Counted from the first letter of the stretch, positions 18,320-27,891 are shown. The stretch: 64,000 bases of DNA from Enterococcus diestrammenae (GCF_009933255.1 NZ_MAEI01000011.1:1-64000); one strand, 5' to 3'. Translations and numbers: made by a program. The notes: a model not told the origin generated them from the letters alone.

Positions 18320-18802
18320 TCACTCTTTCTTTTGCTTAGGTAACTGCCTCATCATGATATAGGCATCTTCAGTCGGATTGTGGTAATAGGCTTTTCGTCG
18401 GTGAATCATTTCAAAAGCATTCCGGTGATACAACCGTTGGGCCACCAGATTGCTTTCCCGCACTTCTAGGAAAATCCGGATGTCCGACTCAGAAGTTGCA
18501 ACCAATGCCAACAAGCTGGCTAATAACTTTTGTCCAATCCCCTGACCGTGATACTTGCGCGCCACGGCGACATTGGTGATTTCCACTTCATCAAACACGT
18601 GCTGGCAACTGATGAAGCCCAGTAATTGCTGATCATTGTAAGCCCCCAAGTAAATCGTGTTGGGATTGGCAAAATCAGCAACAAATTGTGCTAAGTTCCA
18701 TGGGCTCCCCCCCGGATAGGCAGTCATCGCCAACTGGTATAGCTCCTCCGTGATGGTTGGGATTGTTTGACTCAGCTGTCTAATTCTCATATTAGTTGCC
18801 AT
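18320..18802 (-). CDS. rimI: RimI-like GNAT acetyltransferase (second copy)
   Basis: The 160-residue GNAT has the RimI pattern: MTAYPGGSPWNLAQFVADFANPN, then VFDEVEITNVAVARKYHGQGIGQKLL (acetyl-CoA loop QG-G) near 71-96, FLEVRESNLVAQRLYHRNAFE near 114-134, and YYHNPTEDAYIMMRQL. RimI acetylates the N-terminal Ala of ribosomal protein S18. Here it follows another RimI-type gene, and the two starts/stops overlap by 11 nt. Either one may have taken on another protein substrate. It lies 6 nt upstream of tsaD. Confidence 0.85.
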   Translation of the reverse strand: MATNMRIRQLSQTIPTITEELYQLAMTAYPGGSPWNLAQFVADFANPNTIYLGAYNDQQLLGFISCQHVFDEVEITNVAVARKYHGQGIGQKLLASLLALVATSESDIRIFLEVRESNLVAQRLYHRNAFEMIHRRKAYYHNPTEDAYIMMRQLPKQKKE

Positions 18803-19349
18803 CCTCTAAAAATTTCACCATATCTAAAGCATCTTCATTGGTTTCATCATAGTAGCCTTTTTTGATTGCGCGGGAAACAAAACCCAATTTACGATATAAG
18901 CGTTGGGCATCCCGATTGCTGATTCGAACTTCTAAAGACAGCGTTTCACAGTGATTTTGTCTAGCAAAGTCCTCCACTTCTTCCAATAAAAGACTGCCTA
19001 AGCCCCGGCCTTGAAATGCGGGTAAAACAGCCACGTTGGTGATATGACCATCTGCGCCATGAATGCGACACCCACAAAAAGCCACGACTTTGCCCTTGTC
19101 TTCCGCACACAAATACAAATGCCGCATCGGTGACGAAAACTCAGAAAGAAAAGCCGACCGGGTCCAGGGCATATTGCCAGCGTAGACCTCTTTTTGTAGT
19201 AAAATCAAGGTCTTGATATCATCATTGGCTAACTGACGCAAGACATAAGGTTGTCCCGCAATCAGACGAACTTGGCGTTCATAGGTTGGGATTTGTTTCG
19301 GTTGCCAACGCTGGGTCAAGGCTTTAAATTTTTTCAACATAATCCTCAT
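18792..19349 (-). CDS. rimI: RimI-like GNAT acetyltransferase (first copy)
   Basis: The 185-residue protein has an extra N-terminal segment of about 45 residues before the GNAT domain. The domain shows MPWTRSAFLSEF, HGADGHITNVAVLPAFQGRGLGSLLLEE near 97-123, LSLEVRISNRDAQRLYRKLGF near 136-156, and YYDETNEDALDMVKFL. These are RimI signatures. The start overlaps the end of tsaB by 26 nt, and the true start may be the ATG three codons in (MLKKFK). The tandem RimI arrangement inside the tsa cluster suggests duplication and divergence. Confidence 0.84.
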   Translation of the reverse strand: MRIMLKKFKALTQRWQPKQIPTYERQVRLIAGQPYVLRQLANDDIKTLILLQKEVYAGNMPWTRSAFLSEFSSPMRHLYLCAEDKGKVVAFCGCRIHGADGHITNVAVLPAFQGRGLGSLLLEEVEDFARQNHCETLSLEVRISNRDAQRLYRKLGFVSRAIKKGYYDETNEDALDMVKFLEDGN

Positions 19350-20043
19350 CTCCCGGCGAGTGAGTGGCTAACCATTTTTCTTCGGCTTCCACTTTTTTCA
19401 AGTAAGCGGGTAAAAAAGCATCAATGTCAGACACTGGCTGGCTTTGTTCGGCAAGTTGAGCCAAGACGCTCCCATGGGGAACATCCCAAGTCCCCACCGT
19501 GTTGATTTCAGCAGCTGGTGCCACCTCTGCAATCAATTGGCGGAATTTCTGGGTATCGCTTCCGATAAAGCGGACCTTCTTTTCATTGGCAAAACGCTGA
19601 GCTAACTCAGCCATAGCGATATGACGATCTGGCAAAACATTTTCCAATATCCCCGCTTGCCAACGATAAACGCCGGCATAGACATTTTGGCGTCGGGCAT
19701 CAAAAAGTGGGATCAGCAACCCATCATATTCTCTAGCATTTGCCGCAATCACCGCTAAGCTTGAAACACCTACCAGCTCTTTGTGTAAGGTACTAGCTAA
19801 CGTTTTTGCTGTAGTCACGCCGATTCTCAAACCAGTATACGACCCCGGTCCTTGAGCCACCACGATCCGATCTAGGTCAGCAGGCTGCCATTGGGCTTCT
19901 GCCATCAGTTGAGCGATTGCTGGCATCAAGGTCGTACTGTGATTTTTATTATTGGTGGTAATCAGTTCGTTGACTAATTGCCCCGCTTCAGTCAACGCTA
20001 CCGTCAACGCCTGATTTGATGTATCAAATGCCAATACTTTCAT
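19324..20043 (-). CDS. tsaB: tRNA threonylcarbamoyladenosine biosynthesis protein TsaB
   Basis: TsaB is the non-catalytic ASKHA-fold partner of TsaD. The 239-residue protein begins MKVLAFDTSNQALTVAL and has NNKNHSTTLMPAIAQLM near 33, VAQGPGSYTGLRIGVTTAKTLA near 68-90 and LIPLFDARRQNVYAGVY near 109. The ATG at 20043 is chosen because the family starts at this MKxLAxDTS. A few upstream codons are also open. It heads the tsaB-rimI-rimI-tsaD cluster. Confidence 0.94.
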   Translation of the reverse strand: MKVLAFDTSNQALTVALTEAGQLVNELITTNNKNHSTTLMPAIAQLMAEAQWQPADLDRIVVAQGPGSYTGLRIGVTTAKTLASTLHKELVGVSSLAVIAANAREYDGLLIPLFDARRQNVYAGVYRWQAGILENVLPDRHIAMAELAQRFANEKKVRFIGSDTQKFRQLIAEVAPAAEINTVGTWDVPHGSVLAQLAEQSQPVSDIDAFLPAYLKKVEAEEKWLATHSPGDEDYVEKI

Positions 20044-20237
20044 GCTACCCATCCTTTGAATCAAAATATGTATAAAATCAAGAAGCCACTGCCCACTCTT
20101 TATTTGCAGGCGACGCTTCCCGAAAATTCGTCTTATAAACCGCCCTATTTTAGCACAATGAAAGAAAAATGAAAAGAGACAGTACTTTTCATACCGACCT
20201 TTACCATCCTTCAGACTGCTCTAAGCTTTAGCATATC

Positions 20238-20290
20238 ATAAGAAACTGGTGATTCGCTAGTTTAGCTAGCAGCCACCAGTTTCTTAAAAT
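20238..20290 (-). terminator. terminator of galR
   Basis: Minus-strand AAGAAACTGGTG pairs perfectly with CACCAGTTTCTT, with a small GCTAGC-type hairpin in the loop. The T-rich tail is poor (TTTCTTATG) but it is well placed after galR. Confidence 0.65.
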
Positions 20291-20302
20291 AATCCGGATC
20301 GG

Positions 20303-21325
<1,023 letters not shown>

Positions 21326-21363
21326 TCAGCATCAGGTTCTCCACCAGTCGGCCTTAAAACTAC

Positions 21364-22845
21364 TTATAATGTTTCGATAAACCGTTGGAAGGCCGCCTGT
21401 CCGTTGGCATCTCGTTTGAAGACGCCCGCATGTTCTAAGACAGTAGCAAAGATGACGCCGACCTCTTTTTGGATAATTGCTTCGACGTTTGCCGCCGTAA
21501 ACTCATACTTCTCTTTCATTTCATCAGCCCAAGGTCGATGCATTTCAGCAATCTCATTTGGTTGCTCTAGGACATATTTTTCGACTTCTTTTAGCTCCGT
21601 GGCCAAACGTGGTGGCAACACTGCTAAGCCCATGACTTCAATTAAACCGATATTTTCTTTTTTGATGTGTTGTACTTCAGGATGTGGATGAAAAATACCA
21701 TCAGGATATTCTACTGAAACATTATTGTCCCGCAAAACCAAATCGATTTCAAAGCGTTCCCCATTCCGACGAGCAATTGGAGTAATCGTATGATGTGGGG
21801 TACCGTCTTCTGAGTAGGCTTTGACGGCGACGGATGGATCAGAGTAATTCCGCCATTGCTTCAGAATATATTCCGCCGCATCCACCAATGATTTAACCAC
21901 CGTACCACTCAGGCGAATGACTGACATCGGCCACTTAACAATCCCGGCTTGAACATCTGCAAACTGTGGCAATTCAAAGAGTATTTCAACTTTTGCTTCC
22001 GCCATTGCGAAGGTATGCCGGCCCCCTTGGTAATGGTCATGACTCAAAATTGAGCCGCCGACAATTGGCAAATCCGCATTCGAACCCACGAAGTAATGGG
22101 GCAAGACTTCAATGATTTTCAACAAACGCTCAAAGGTCTGCCGAGAAATTTTCATCGGACGATGTTCGTCACTTAAGATGATACAATGCTCGTTATAATA
22201 AGCATAAGGAGAATACTGGAAGCCCCAACCTTCCCCATCCAAATTCATGCGAATAATTCGGTGATTGGTCCGAGCTGGATAGTTTAGACGGCCTTTATAC
22301 CCCTCATTTTCCATACACAACATACATTTTGGATATGCCACCGTTGCAGCGTTGCGTTGCGCTGCGATTTCTTTAGGATCTTTTTCTGGTTTCGACAGGT
22401 TGATGGTGATTTCTAATGTGCCATATTCCGTCTCAGCTGGAAAGACGATATTTTTAGCAATTCCCCGAGTTTTGATATAATCATTGTTTTTACACAACTC
22501 AAAGAAATAATCCGTCGCTTCCACCGGATCATTAGCATAATGTTGCGCAAACAAGGCATTGACAACAGAAGGGGGGGGAGTCATCAAATCCATCAGCTGG
22601 GCTTCGAAAATTTCTTGTTCAGCTAAGGTTTTCCCAATCATTCCATTAGCCTTAGCGGTGGCTACTAATTCGTCCATCAATTCAACGGCCGTCGCAGTCG
22701 GCATTTTGACTTCTGCCTCTGCCATAGCATCTTCACCAATCATACCCAACACGCGATTTTGCAAATACAAGCGGTCCATATCCATCCAGCCACCAGCTTT
22801 GATGGCCAGAGTAGTGAAATCAAAAATCGTTTGACTCAAAGTCAT
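21364..22845 (-). CDS. galT: galactose-1-phosphate uridylyltransferase, class II
   Basis: Exchanges UMP between UDP-glucose and galactose-1-P in the Leloir pathway. The 493-residue protein is of the long Firmicute type: YPKCMLCMENEGYKGRLNYPARTNHRII near 172-200, FQYSPYAYYNEHCIILSDEHRPMKI near 212-236, and GGSILSHDHYQGGRH near 262-277 with the HxHxxGGRH-like active site. No HPH motif of the E. coli class is present, as expected. It is separated from galE by about 450 bp holding a terminator and a dispersed repeat, so it may need read-through or its own promoter. Confidence 0.95.
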   Translation of the reverse strand: MTLSQTIFDFTTLAIKAGGWMDMDRLYLQNRVLGMIGEDAMAEAEVKMPTATAVELMDELVATAKANGMIGKTLAEQEIFEAQLMDLMTPPPSVVNALFAQHYANDPVEATDYFFELCKNNDYIKTRGIAKNIVFPAETEYGTLEITINLSKPEKDPKEIAAQRNAATVAYPKCMLCMENEGYKGRLNYPARTNHRIIRMNLDGEGWGFQYSPYAYYNEHCIILSDEHRPMKISRQTFERLLKIIEVLPHYFVGSNADLPIVGGSILSHDHYQGGRHTFAMAEAKVEILFELPQFADVQAGIVKWPMSVIRLSGTVVKSLVDAAEYILKQWRNYSDPSVAVKAYSEDGTPHHTITPIARRNGERFEIDLVLRDNNVSVEYPDGIFHPHPEVQHIKKENIGLIEVMGLAVLPPRLATELKEVEKYVLEQPNEIAEMHRPWADEMKEKYEFTAANVEAIIQKEVGVIFATVLEHAGVFKRDANGQAAFQRFIETL

Positions 22846-22910
22846 TTACATACTCTCCTTTCACGACCAGAATCAGCTACTAGTCGTTTAGCTAACACTT
22901 CGTTCAAATA

Positions 22911-23236
22911 AAAAAGCCGATTGGCCATGTTTCCGGTAAATCCCTGGGGTTGTAGTAGGACCGGTAAAGGCCAACAAAAAACAGTTACCCTTTTGCTAGT
23001 TCATCTTAGCGTTTATGGCTTAGACGAACTGTATGGGTCATGTTTCTGATAGCTCTTGCCGAAGTCAAACACGGTTTACGTTTGCATTTTTTGATCCAGC
23101 TACAGTTATTTCAATTCCTAGGTCGCTGAAATACACCATTTTTGTGCCATGGAAAAAACCGTATAAAATTCTCTATAGGCCTCGATAAAACGGGATTTCA
23201 CACAGAGTAAAACTTATAAAACCTTAGTCTATAAGA
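22911..23236 (+). repeat. dispersed intergenic repeat, full-length copy
   Basis: One of two near-complete copies (the other at 63460). Modules from left to right: a GC-rich left arm where GGCC and CCGGT (22923-22937) face ACCGG and GGCC (22959-22973); a hairpin AGTTCATCT (22998-23006)/AGACGAACT (23022-23030) around a TAGCG loop; a middle block containing GATCCAGCTACAG and TTTCAATTCCTAGG; and a right arm TTCTCTATAGGCCTCG... ending CCTTAGTCTATAAG. The right end abuts the galE terminator. It lies inside the gal operon, between galE and galT. No coding sequence is seen in it. Confidence 0.8.
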
Positions 23237-23284
23237 AGAAACCGGCATCACCTGGAGTTTGCCATGGACACCGGTTTTCTTCAA
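23236..23284 (-). terminator. terminator after galE
   Basis: Minus-strand AAGAAAACCGG pairs with CCGGTTTCTT across a 28-nt loop with further internal pairing. The following sequence is TCTTATAG, a weak T-tract. It lies inside the gal operon. Confidence 0.65.
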
Positions 23285-23294
23285 TCAACTTTCC

Positions 23295-24290
23295 TTACTT
23301 TTTATCATCGTAGCCATTTGGATGACTCACATGCCAGTTCCAAGCGGTGCGGATAATTTCTTTGATATCGGTATAAGCCGGTTCCCAACCCAAGACCGTT
23401 TTGGCTTTTTCACTAGCAGCTACTAATTTTGCAGGATCGCCTGCTCGACGTGGCGCGATTTCAGCTGGAATTTCTTTGCCAGTCGCTTCTCTAGCAGCAT
23501 CTAACATTTCTTTCACTGAATAGCCATTGTTGGAGCCTAAATTAAAGACATTGGAGTCATTGCCAGCTTTTAAGTATTCCAAGGCTAGGATATGAGCAGC
23601 AATCAGATCTTCTACTTGAACATAATCGCGGATACACGTACCGTCTGGTGTATCATAGTCATCGCCGAAAATCTTCAAGGCTTGGCGTTGTCCCAAAGCC
23701 ACTTGCAAGATGATTGGGACTAAATGCGTTTCTGGATCGTGGTCTTCACCAATTGATGCGTCAGCTTTGGCCCCAGCCACGTTGAAGTAACGCAATGCTA
23801 CGTATTTCATCCCGTATGCATTGTCACACCACTTCATCATTTTTTCCATCATCAGTTTGCTTTCGCCGTATGGATTTTTCGGATTTGTGGGCATATCTTC
23901 AGCAATCGGCACCACTTCTGGTTCGCCATAAGTCGCAGCAGTCGAAGAAAAGACGATGTGTTTAACATCATGGGCATGCATCACTTCCAAAAGCACTTGC
24001 ATACCATAAACGTTGTTGTTAAAGTATTCCAATGGTTTTTCAACCGATTCTCCCACCAAGGAAAAGGCAGCGAAATGCATCACACCATCGATGGTTTCTT
24101 GCTCAAAAACGTCATTCAAGAAAGCTTTATCGCGGATATCCCCTTGATAAAATTTCGCGTCTTGATGCACGGCGTCTCGGTGTCCTGTGAACAAACTATC
24201 CACCACCACTACGTCATAGCCTTTGTTAATCAATTGATCCACTGCATGGGAGCCAATATAACCAGCTCCCCCTAAAACTAAAATAGCCAT
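23295..24290 (-). CDS. galE: UDP-glucose 4-epimerase
   Basis: Interconverts UDP-galactose and UDP-glucose with bound NAD. This extended SDR of 331 residues has the Rossmann motif [16 protein letters not shown] at 4-19, [18 protein letters not shown] near 72, the catalytic [10 protein letters not shown] (YxxxK) near 140, RYFNVAGA near 164 and [13 protein letters not shown] near 215. It also serves cell-wall sugar supply. It is 45 nt downstream of galK in the same operon. Confidence 0.96.
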   Translation of the reverse strand: MAILVLGGAGYIGSHAVDQLINKGYDVVVVDSLFTGHRDAVHQDAKFYQGDIRDKAFLNDVFEQETIDGVMHFAAFSLVGESVEKPLEYFNNNVYGMQVLLEVMHAHDVKHIVFSSTAATYGEPEVVPIAEDMPTNPKNPYGESKLMMEKMMKWCDNAYGMKYVALRYFNVAGAKADASIGEDHDPETHLVPIILQVALGQRQALKIFGDDYDTPDGTCIRDYVQVEDLIAAHILALEYLKAGNDSNVFNLGSNNGYSVKEMLDAAREATGKEIPAEIAPRRAGDPAKLVAASEKAKTVLGWEPAYTDIKEIIRTAWNWHVSHPNGYDDKK

Positions 24291-24335
24291 TTGTTTTTTC
24301 CTCCTTTAAAATCCTCAACTGAAGTATTCCTTCAA

Positions 24336-25499
24336 TTATTTCAATTTACGAGCGCCATCATCAATGCTAGCTTTGTAAATATCGGTACCATAACCAATTT
24401 TATCGACATAAGCTTGTTTGACATTATTGACAAAAGTATCCCATTGGCTATCTTTCACTAAAGCGATGGCACAACCGCCGAAACCAGCCCCAGTCATCCG
24501 CGCCCCAAGAACACCTTCTTGGGCTTGAGCAGCAGCTACCAACGTATCCAGCTCGATACCCGTCACTTCATAATCATCCCGCAAAGAAGCGTGGGAAGCA
24601 TTCAGCAGTTGACCAAATGTCGCCAAATCACCAGCCACCAAAGCATCTTTGGCTTGCAACGTCCGTTGATTTTCCAAAACTGCGTGTTTTGCCCGTTTGA
24701 TCAGGGTTGCATCGCCTATCACCTCGGTATTTGCCATAAAGGTTGCTTCATCCAAATCTCCCAAAGAATGAATTGCTAGTTTGGTTTGCAACAAGCTCAA
24801 AGCTTTTTCACATTCGGAGCGGCGTTCGTTGTATTTGGAATCCGCCAGTTCACGACGTTTGTTGGTGTTCATGATTGCTACCACATATTCGCCAAATTCA
24901 GCTGGAACCAAATCGTATTCCAAGGTATTGGTGTCAAGTAAAATAGCATGGTCTTTTTTACCCATCCCGATAGCAAATTGATCCATGATACCAGAGTTCA
25001 CGCCGATAAATTTATTTTCGACCCGTTTGCCGATTTCCACTAAATCAATCATTTTGACATTTAAGCTAAAGAGATCATTTAGGATAACTCCTGTCAACAA
25101 TTCGATTGAAGCGGAGGATGACAAACCCGAGCCATTAGGGATGGTACCATAAAAGACCACATCTAAGCCAGTCTCAATGGGATATCCATCGGCTTTCAAG
25201 AACTTCATCATGCCTTTCGGATAGTTGGTCCAATCGTCTTCTTTACGAAATTCCAAGTCATTGATGGAAAACTCGATAACGCCTTTATTCGGGAAGTTTT
25301 CGGAATACAAGCGAACCCGGTCGTCTTGCCGTTTTTTGGCCAATCCATACGTACCAATAGTAATGGAGGCTGGAAAAACATGTCCGCCATTGTAGTCGGT
25401 ATGTTCACCAATCAAGTTGATCCGGCCGGGAGCAAAATACTCGCCAGTAGCTTCAGTAGCAAACTTTTCTTTAAAAATAGCATGTAGATCTTTATCCAT
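24336..25499 (-). CDS. galK: galactokinase
   Basis: Phosphorylates galactose to galactose-1-P, entering the Leloir pathway. The 387-residue GHMP kinase shows [19 protein letters not shown] near 27-45 (galactokinase signature), the ATP-binding [14 protein letters not shown] near 117-131, and [15 protein letters not shown] near 335-350. I chose the ATG at 25499 (MDKDLHAIF), which follows AGAGAGG. The upstream frame extension reads through the promoter. It is the first gene of galK-galE-galT-galR. Confidence 0.96.
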   Translation of the reverse strand: MDKDLHAIFKEKFATEATGEYFAPGRINLIGEHTDYNGGHVFPASITIGTYGLAKKRQDDRVRLYSENFPNKGVIEFSINDLEFRKEDDWTNYPKGMMKFLKADGYPIETGLDVVFYGTIPNGSGLSSSASIELLTGVILNDLFSLNVKMIDLVEIGKRVENKFIGVNSGIMDQFAIGMGKKDHAILLDTNTLEYDLVPAEFGEYVVAIMNTNKRRELADSKYNERRSECEKALSLLQTKLAIHSLGDLDEATFMANTEVIGDATLIKRAKHAVLENQRTLQAKDALVAGDLATFGQLLNASHASLRDDYEVTGIELDTLVAAAQAQEGVLGARMTGAGFGGCAIALVKDSQWDTFVNNVKQAYVDKIGYGTDIYKASIDDGARKLK

Positions 25500-25521
25500 T
25501 ATAAACACCTCTCTGATTTCA

Positions 25522-25562
25522 TTTAGTAAATTTATTGTAAAACATTTACTAAATTTTAGCAA
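25522..25562 (-). promoter_or_regulatory. gal operon promoter with GalR-like half-sites
   Basis: Minus strand -35 TTGCTA (25557-25562), 17-nt spacer, -10 TACAAT (25534-25539). TTTAGTAAAT lies in the spacer (plus coordinates 25544-25553) and its exact inverse ATTTACTAAA lies just downstream of the -10 (25522-25531). The 10-bp inverted half-sites flank the -10, a good position for a repressor. Confidence 0.7.
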
Positions 25563-25700
25563 GAGCTTTTTTCCTGCTTATTGATTACTTAAATTTCTTA
25601 TTAAATACGGTTTATCCTAGCTTCAAAAGTGTTTTCACTTTCCATTTATATCAGCTTCCGTCATAATGAAAGTATCAAATAGGTATTCGAGGTGAAGATG

Positions 25701-25868
25701 ATGAAAAAATTTCTATCTGGACTTTTAGTAGGTACGGCAGCTACTGCAGCAGCCGTGGCTGGTTTAGCGGTAGCTGTCAAAAAACAGGTCATCGATCCCA
25801 TCGATGAAAAAGAAGCCATGATTGAAGAAAATCGTAAAAAGGCAGCCCGCAAACGCATTGCCCGCTAA
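25701..25868 (+). CDS. DUF3042 family microprotein
   Basis: A 55-residue protein MKKFLSGLLVGTAATAAAV... with an N-terminal hydrophobic helix (about residues 5-25) rich in Ala and Gly, then VIDPIDEKEAMIEENRKKAARKRIAR with a basic C-terminus. This is the DUF3042 pattern found widely in Lactobacillales, with unknown function. It is probably inserted in the membrane with the charged tail in the cytoplasm. GAGGTGAAG precedes the second of two adjacent ATGs, which I take as the start. It has its own strong terminator. Confidence 0.85.
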   Translation: MKKFLSGLLVGTAATAAAVAGLAVAVKKQVIDPIDEKEAMIEENRKKAARKRIAR

Positions 25869-25908
25869 TCAATGGCATCAGAAGAGTTCAAAGTGAACTT
25901 AACGCAAT

Positions 25909-25959
25909 CAAAAAATCCAGAACCTAGCTAGTCAGACTAGTTGGGTTCTGGATTTTTTT
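25909..25959. terminator. bidirectional terminator after DUF3042 gene
   Basis: AAAAATCCAGAACC pairs with GGTTCTGGATTTTT, with inner CTAGT pairing, and is followed by T residues. Confidence 0.88.
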
Positions 25960-26029
25960 ATTCTAAAATTAGCGCCCTGTTCACAATCCTTACTCCAACA
26001 ATGCTTTCAATCCGCCCTTGGTTTTCTTC

Positions 26030-26137
26030 ATTAAACCTTTTTCGTGCTATCAAAAAACAGTCCGAAATTCTCTATAACCCTTGGTAAAACGGGATTTCAC
26101 ATCGATTAAAAGTTATACGAACTCAGTGTATAAAAAA
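26030..26137 (+). repeat. dispersed intergenic repeat, right-arm copy
   Basis: Only the right part of the element is clear. TCGTGCTATCAAAAAACAG, ATTCTCTATAACCCTTGGT and GGGATTTCACATCGATTAAA align almost base for base with 63670-63755 and 23150-23215. The right end ...CAGTGTATAAAAAAC runs into the terminator of the rhodanese-like gene. TTATAC and GTATAA near the end form a short inverted repeat. Confidence 0.75.
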
Positions 26138-26167
26138 CTAGCAAATCTCACAATCGAAATTTGCTAG
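26132..26167 (-). terminator. terminator of rhodanese-like gene
   Basis: Minus-strand CTAGCAAAT pairs with ATTTGCTAG around a 12-nt loop, followed by TTTTTTATA. Confidence 0.82.
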
Positions 26168-26181
26168 TTAGTCATCTGCAA

Positions 26182-26592
26182 TTATTTACGTTTCGTTTTA
26201 CCCGTCCATTCTTGGAAACCGGTTTTCAAAATATAAATATCCTTGTAGCCTTGTTTTTTCAATTTGATCGCTGAACGAACGGCTAGGGATTTTTTACGAT
26301 CATACAAGTAAATGGGTTGGTCTTTCCGGAAACTACCGTATGAATTAGCCAAAGTAGAGTAAGGAATATTGCGAGCGCCTAAAATATGTCCCGCATTGAA
26401 GTCCTCCCGTTCACGAATGTCCACTACTTGAGCTTTGCGCATGCCTTCTTTAAACTCTTCTTCTGTCAAGACCTTAGCTGAACGCCGACCTTGAATATAG
26501 ATATACAACTCATGAAGCAGAATTGCCAATAACAGAATCCCTAAAATAATGTTGATAACCGTCAATGTTTTAATAGCTAAAAACAGTTTCAT
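26182..26592 (-). CDS. membrane-anchored rhodanese-like protein lacking catalytic Cys
   Basis: The 136-residue protein has one N-terminal membrane span (about residues 5-27) and a cytoplasmic rhodanese fold: VLTEEEFKEGMRKAQVVDIREREDFNAGHILGARNIPYS near 40-78, then IYLYDRKKSLAVRSAIKLKKQGYKDIYILKTGFQEW. The active-site loop that normally reads YCxxGxRS is YDRKKSLAVRS here, so the sulfur-carrying Cys is replaced by Asp. Such YqhL-type proteins are probably not sulfurtransferases, and a binding or scaffold role is inferred. I prefer the ATG at 26592 over an upstream TTG. glcK lies upstream on the same strand. Confidence 0.8.
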   Translation of the reverse strand: MKLFLAIKTLTVINIILGILLLAILLHELYIYIQGRRSAKVLTEEEFKEGMRKAQVVDIREREDFNAGHILGARNIPYSTLANSYGSFRKDQPIYLYDRKKSLAVRSAIKLKKQGYKDIYILKTGFQEWTGKTKRK

Positions 26593-26654
26593 ATGTTCCA
26601 AACCTTTCTTTGCGGTAGTGATTCAAAAACTGAATCCAACCGTTTCACTTCGTT

Positions 26655-27620
26655 TTATTTGATAAATTGCAGGGCCAATGATCCTGCCCCGATGACACCA
26701 GCCTCATTTCCTAATTGGGCTAACTTAATCTTAGTGGATTCAGTCACTTGTGGGAAGGTAAATTCACGGAAATATTTTTCTACACGACTACGCAAAAATT
26801 CTCCCGCTGCTGAAACGCCACCACCAATGACGATGCTGTCTGGATTTAAAGTATTTCCTAAATTGCCACAGGCTAGCCCTAAGTAGAAGCACACTTTATC
26901 CACTACCATCAGAGCAAAAGGATCATCTGCTGCTGCCAACTCAAAGACGTCTTTCGATGAAATATCTTGACCATCATCTAAGCGTTTTTTCAGTTCGGAT
27001 TCACCAGCATATTCTTCTGCTAGATGACGTGCTACCCGAACAACCCCAGTCGCACTAGAGATGGTTTCCAGACAGCCACGTTTGCCGCAAGTACACATAA
27101 AGCCTTCTGGATCAACGGTAACGTGACCAATTTCACCAGCACAGCCCGCTACCCCATGAAGTAAATTACCAGCTGCGATGATTCCACCACCAACGCCGGT
27201 GCCTAAGGTAATAAAGACTACATCTGGATTGTTTTCGCCAGCGCCTTTCCAGCGTTCCCCTAAAGCGGCAACGTTGGCATCGTTATCAATCGCAAAAGCA
27301 ATCCCAGTCCCTGCTTCGATTTGTTCTTTGACTGGTTGCAAAGTGGTCCAGTTTAGATTGTAAGCACCGATAACCGTGCCTGCGACATTATCCACGCTAC
27401 CGGGAGTCCCCATGCCAATACCGATGAAATCTTCGGCAGTCATCTCATATAAATCTAGGTGGTGATTGATTGATTCAATGATGTCTGGCACGATATGACT
27501 ACCATCATCCAAAATATTTGTTTCGATACTCCATTTTTGTTGGATTTCGCCTTCTGCAGTCATGATGGCAAATTTGGCAGTCGTTCCGCCAAGGTCAATC
27601 CCGATGATCTTCTTATCCAT
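26655..27620 (-). CDS. glcK: ROK-family glucokinase
   Basis: Phosphorylates free glucose to glucose-6-P. The 321-residue protein has the ATP phosphate loop IIGIDLGGTTAKFAI at the N-terminus, GIGMGTPGSVD near 78, DNDANVAALGE near 108, the ROK signature region (VGGGIIAAGNLLHGVAGCAGEIGH near 138-160) and the zinc-binding CTCGKRGCLE near 172. The start at 27620 is preceded by GGAGAG. The order 5-FCL-gluP-yqgQ-glcK-rhodanese is conserved in Firmicutes. Confidence 0.95.
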   Translation of the reverse strand: MDKKIIGIDLGGTTAKFAIMTAEGEIQQKWSIETNILDDGSHIVPDIIESINHHLDLYEMTAEDFIGIGMGTPGSVDNVAGTVIGAYNLNWTTLQPVKEQIEAGTGIAFAIDNDANVAALGERWKGAGENNPDVVFITLGTGVGGGIIAAGNLLHGVAGCAGEIGHVTVDPEGFMCTCGKRGCLETISSATGVVRVARHLAEEYAGESELKKRLDDGQDISSKDVFELAAADDPFALMVVDKVCFYLGLACGNLGNTLNPDSIVIGGGVSAAGEFLRSRVEKYFREFTFPQVTESTKIKLAQLGNEAGVIGAGSLALQFIK

Positions 27621-27657
27621 GTATTTCTCTCCTAACGATAATTTCTCCAACCAACCC

Positions 27658-27873
27658 TCAAGTCAGCTTTTGGTTTTCTCGGTTTTCTTCGATGCGATGT
27701 TCACGTCTGAGAATATGCCAAGCCGTCATATAAGTATCGTGATCGACTAGACGACCATCGTAGAGCTTCCGCAATTCAATTTGCATCAGTTCAATATCCC
27801 AGATTCTTTTGCCCACATAAACGATAATCCCGAAACGTTTTAGCAATTGTTGTACATCATATAGACTTTCCAT
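27658..27873 (-). CDS. yqgQ: YqgQ-family protein
   Basis: A 71-residue protein starting MESLYDVQQLLKRFGIIVYVGKR, with IWDIELMQIELRKLYDGRLVDHDTYMTAWHILRREHR. This is the DUF910/YqgQ family, a small three-helix fold suggested to bind nucleic acid but without known function. The ATG at 27873 follows AGGTG with an 8-nt gap. A TTG three codons earlier is less likely. It sits between gluP and glcK as in B. subtilis. Confidence 0.85.
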   Translation of the reverse strand: MESLYDVQQLLKRFGIIVYVGKRIWDIELMQIELRKLYDGRLVDHDTYMTAWHILRREHRIEENRENQKLT

Positions 27874-27891
27874 TTTCAACACACCTAACTA

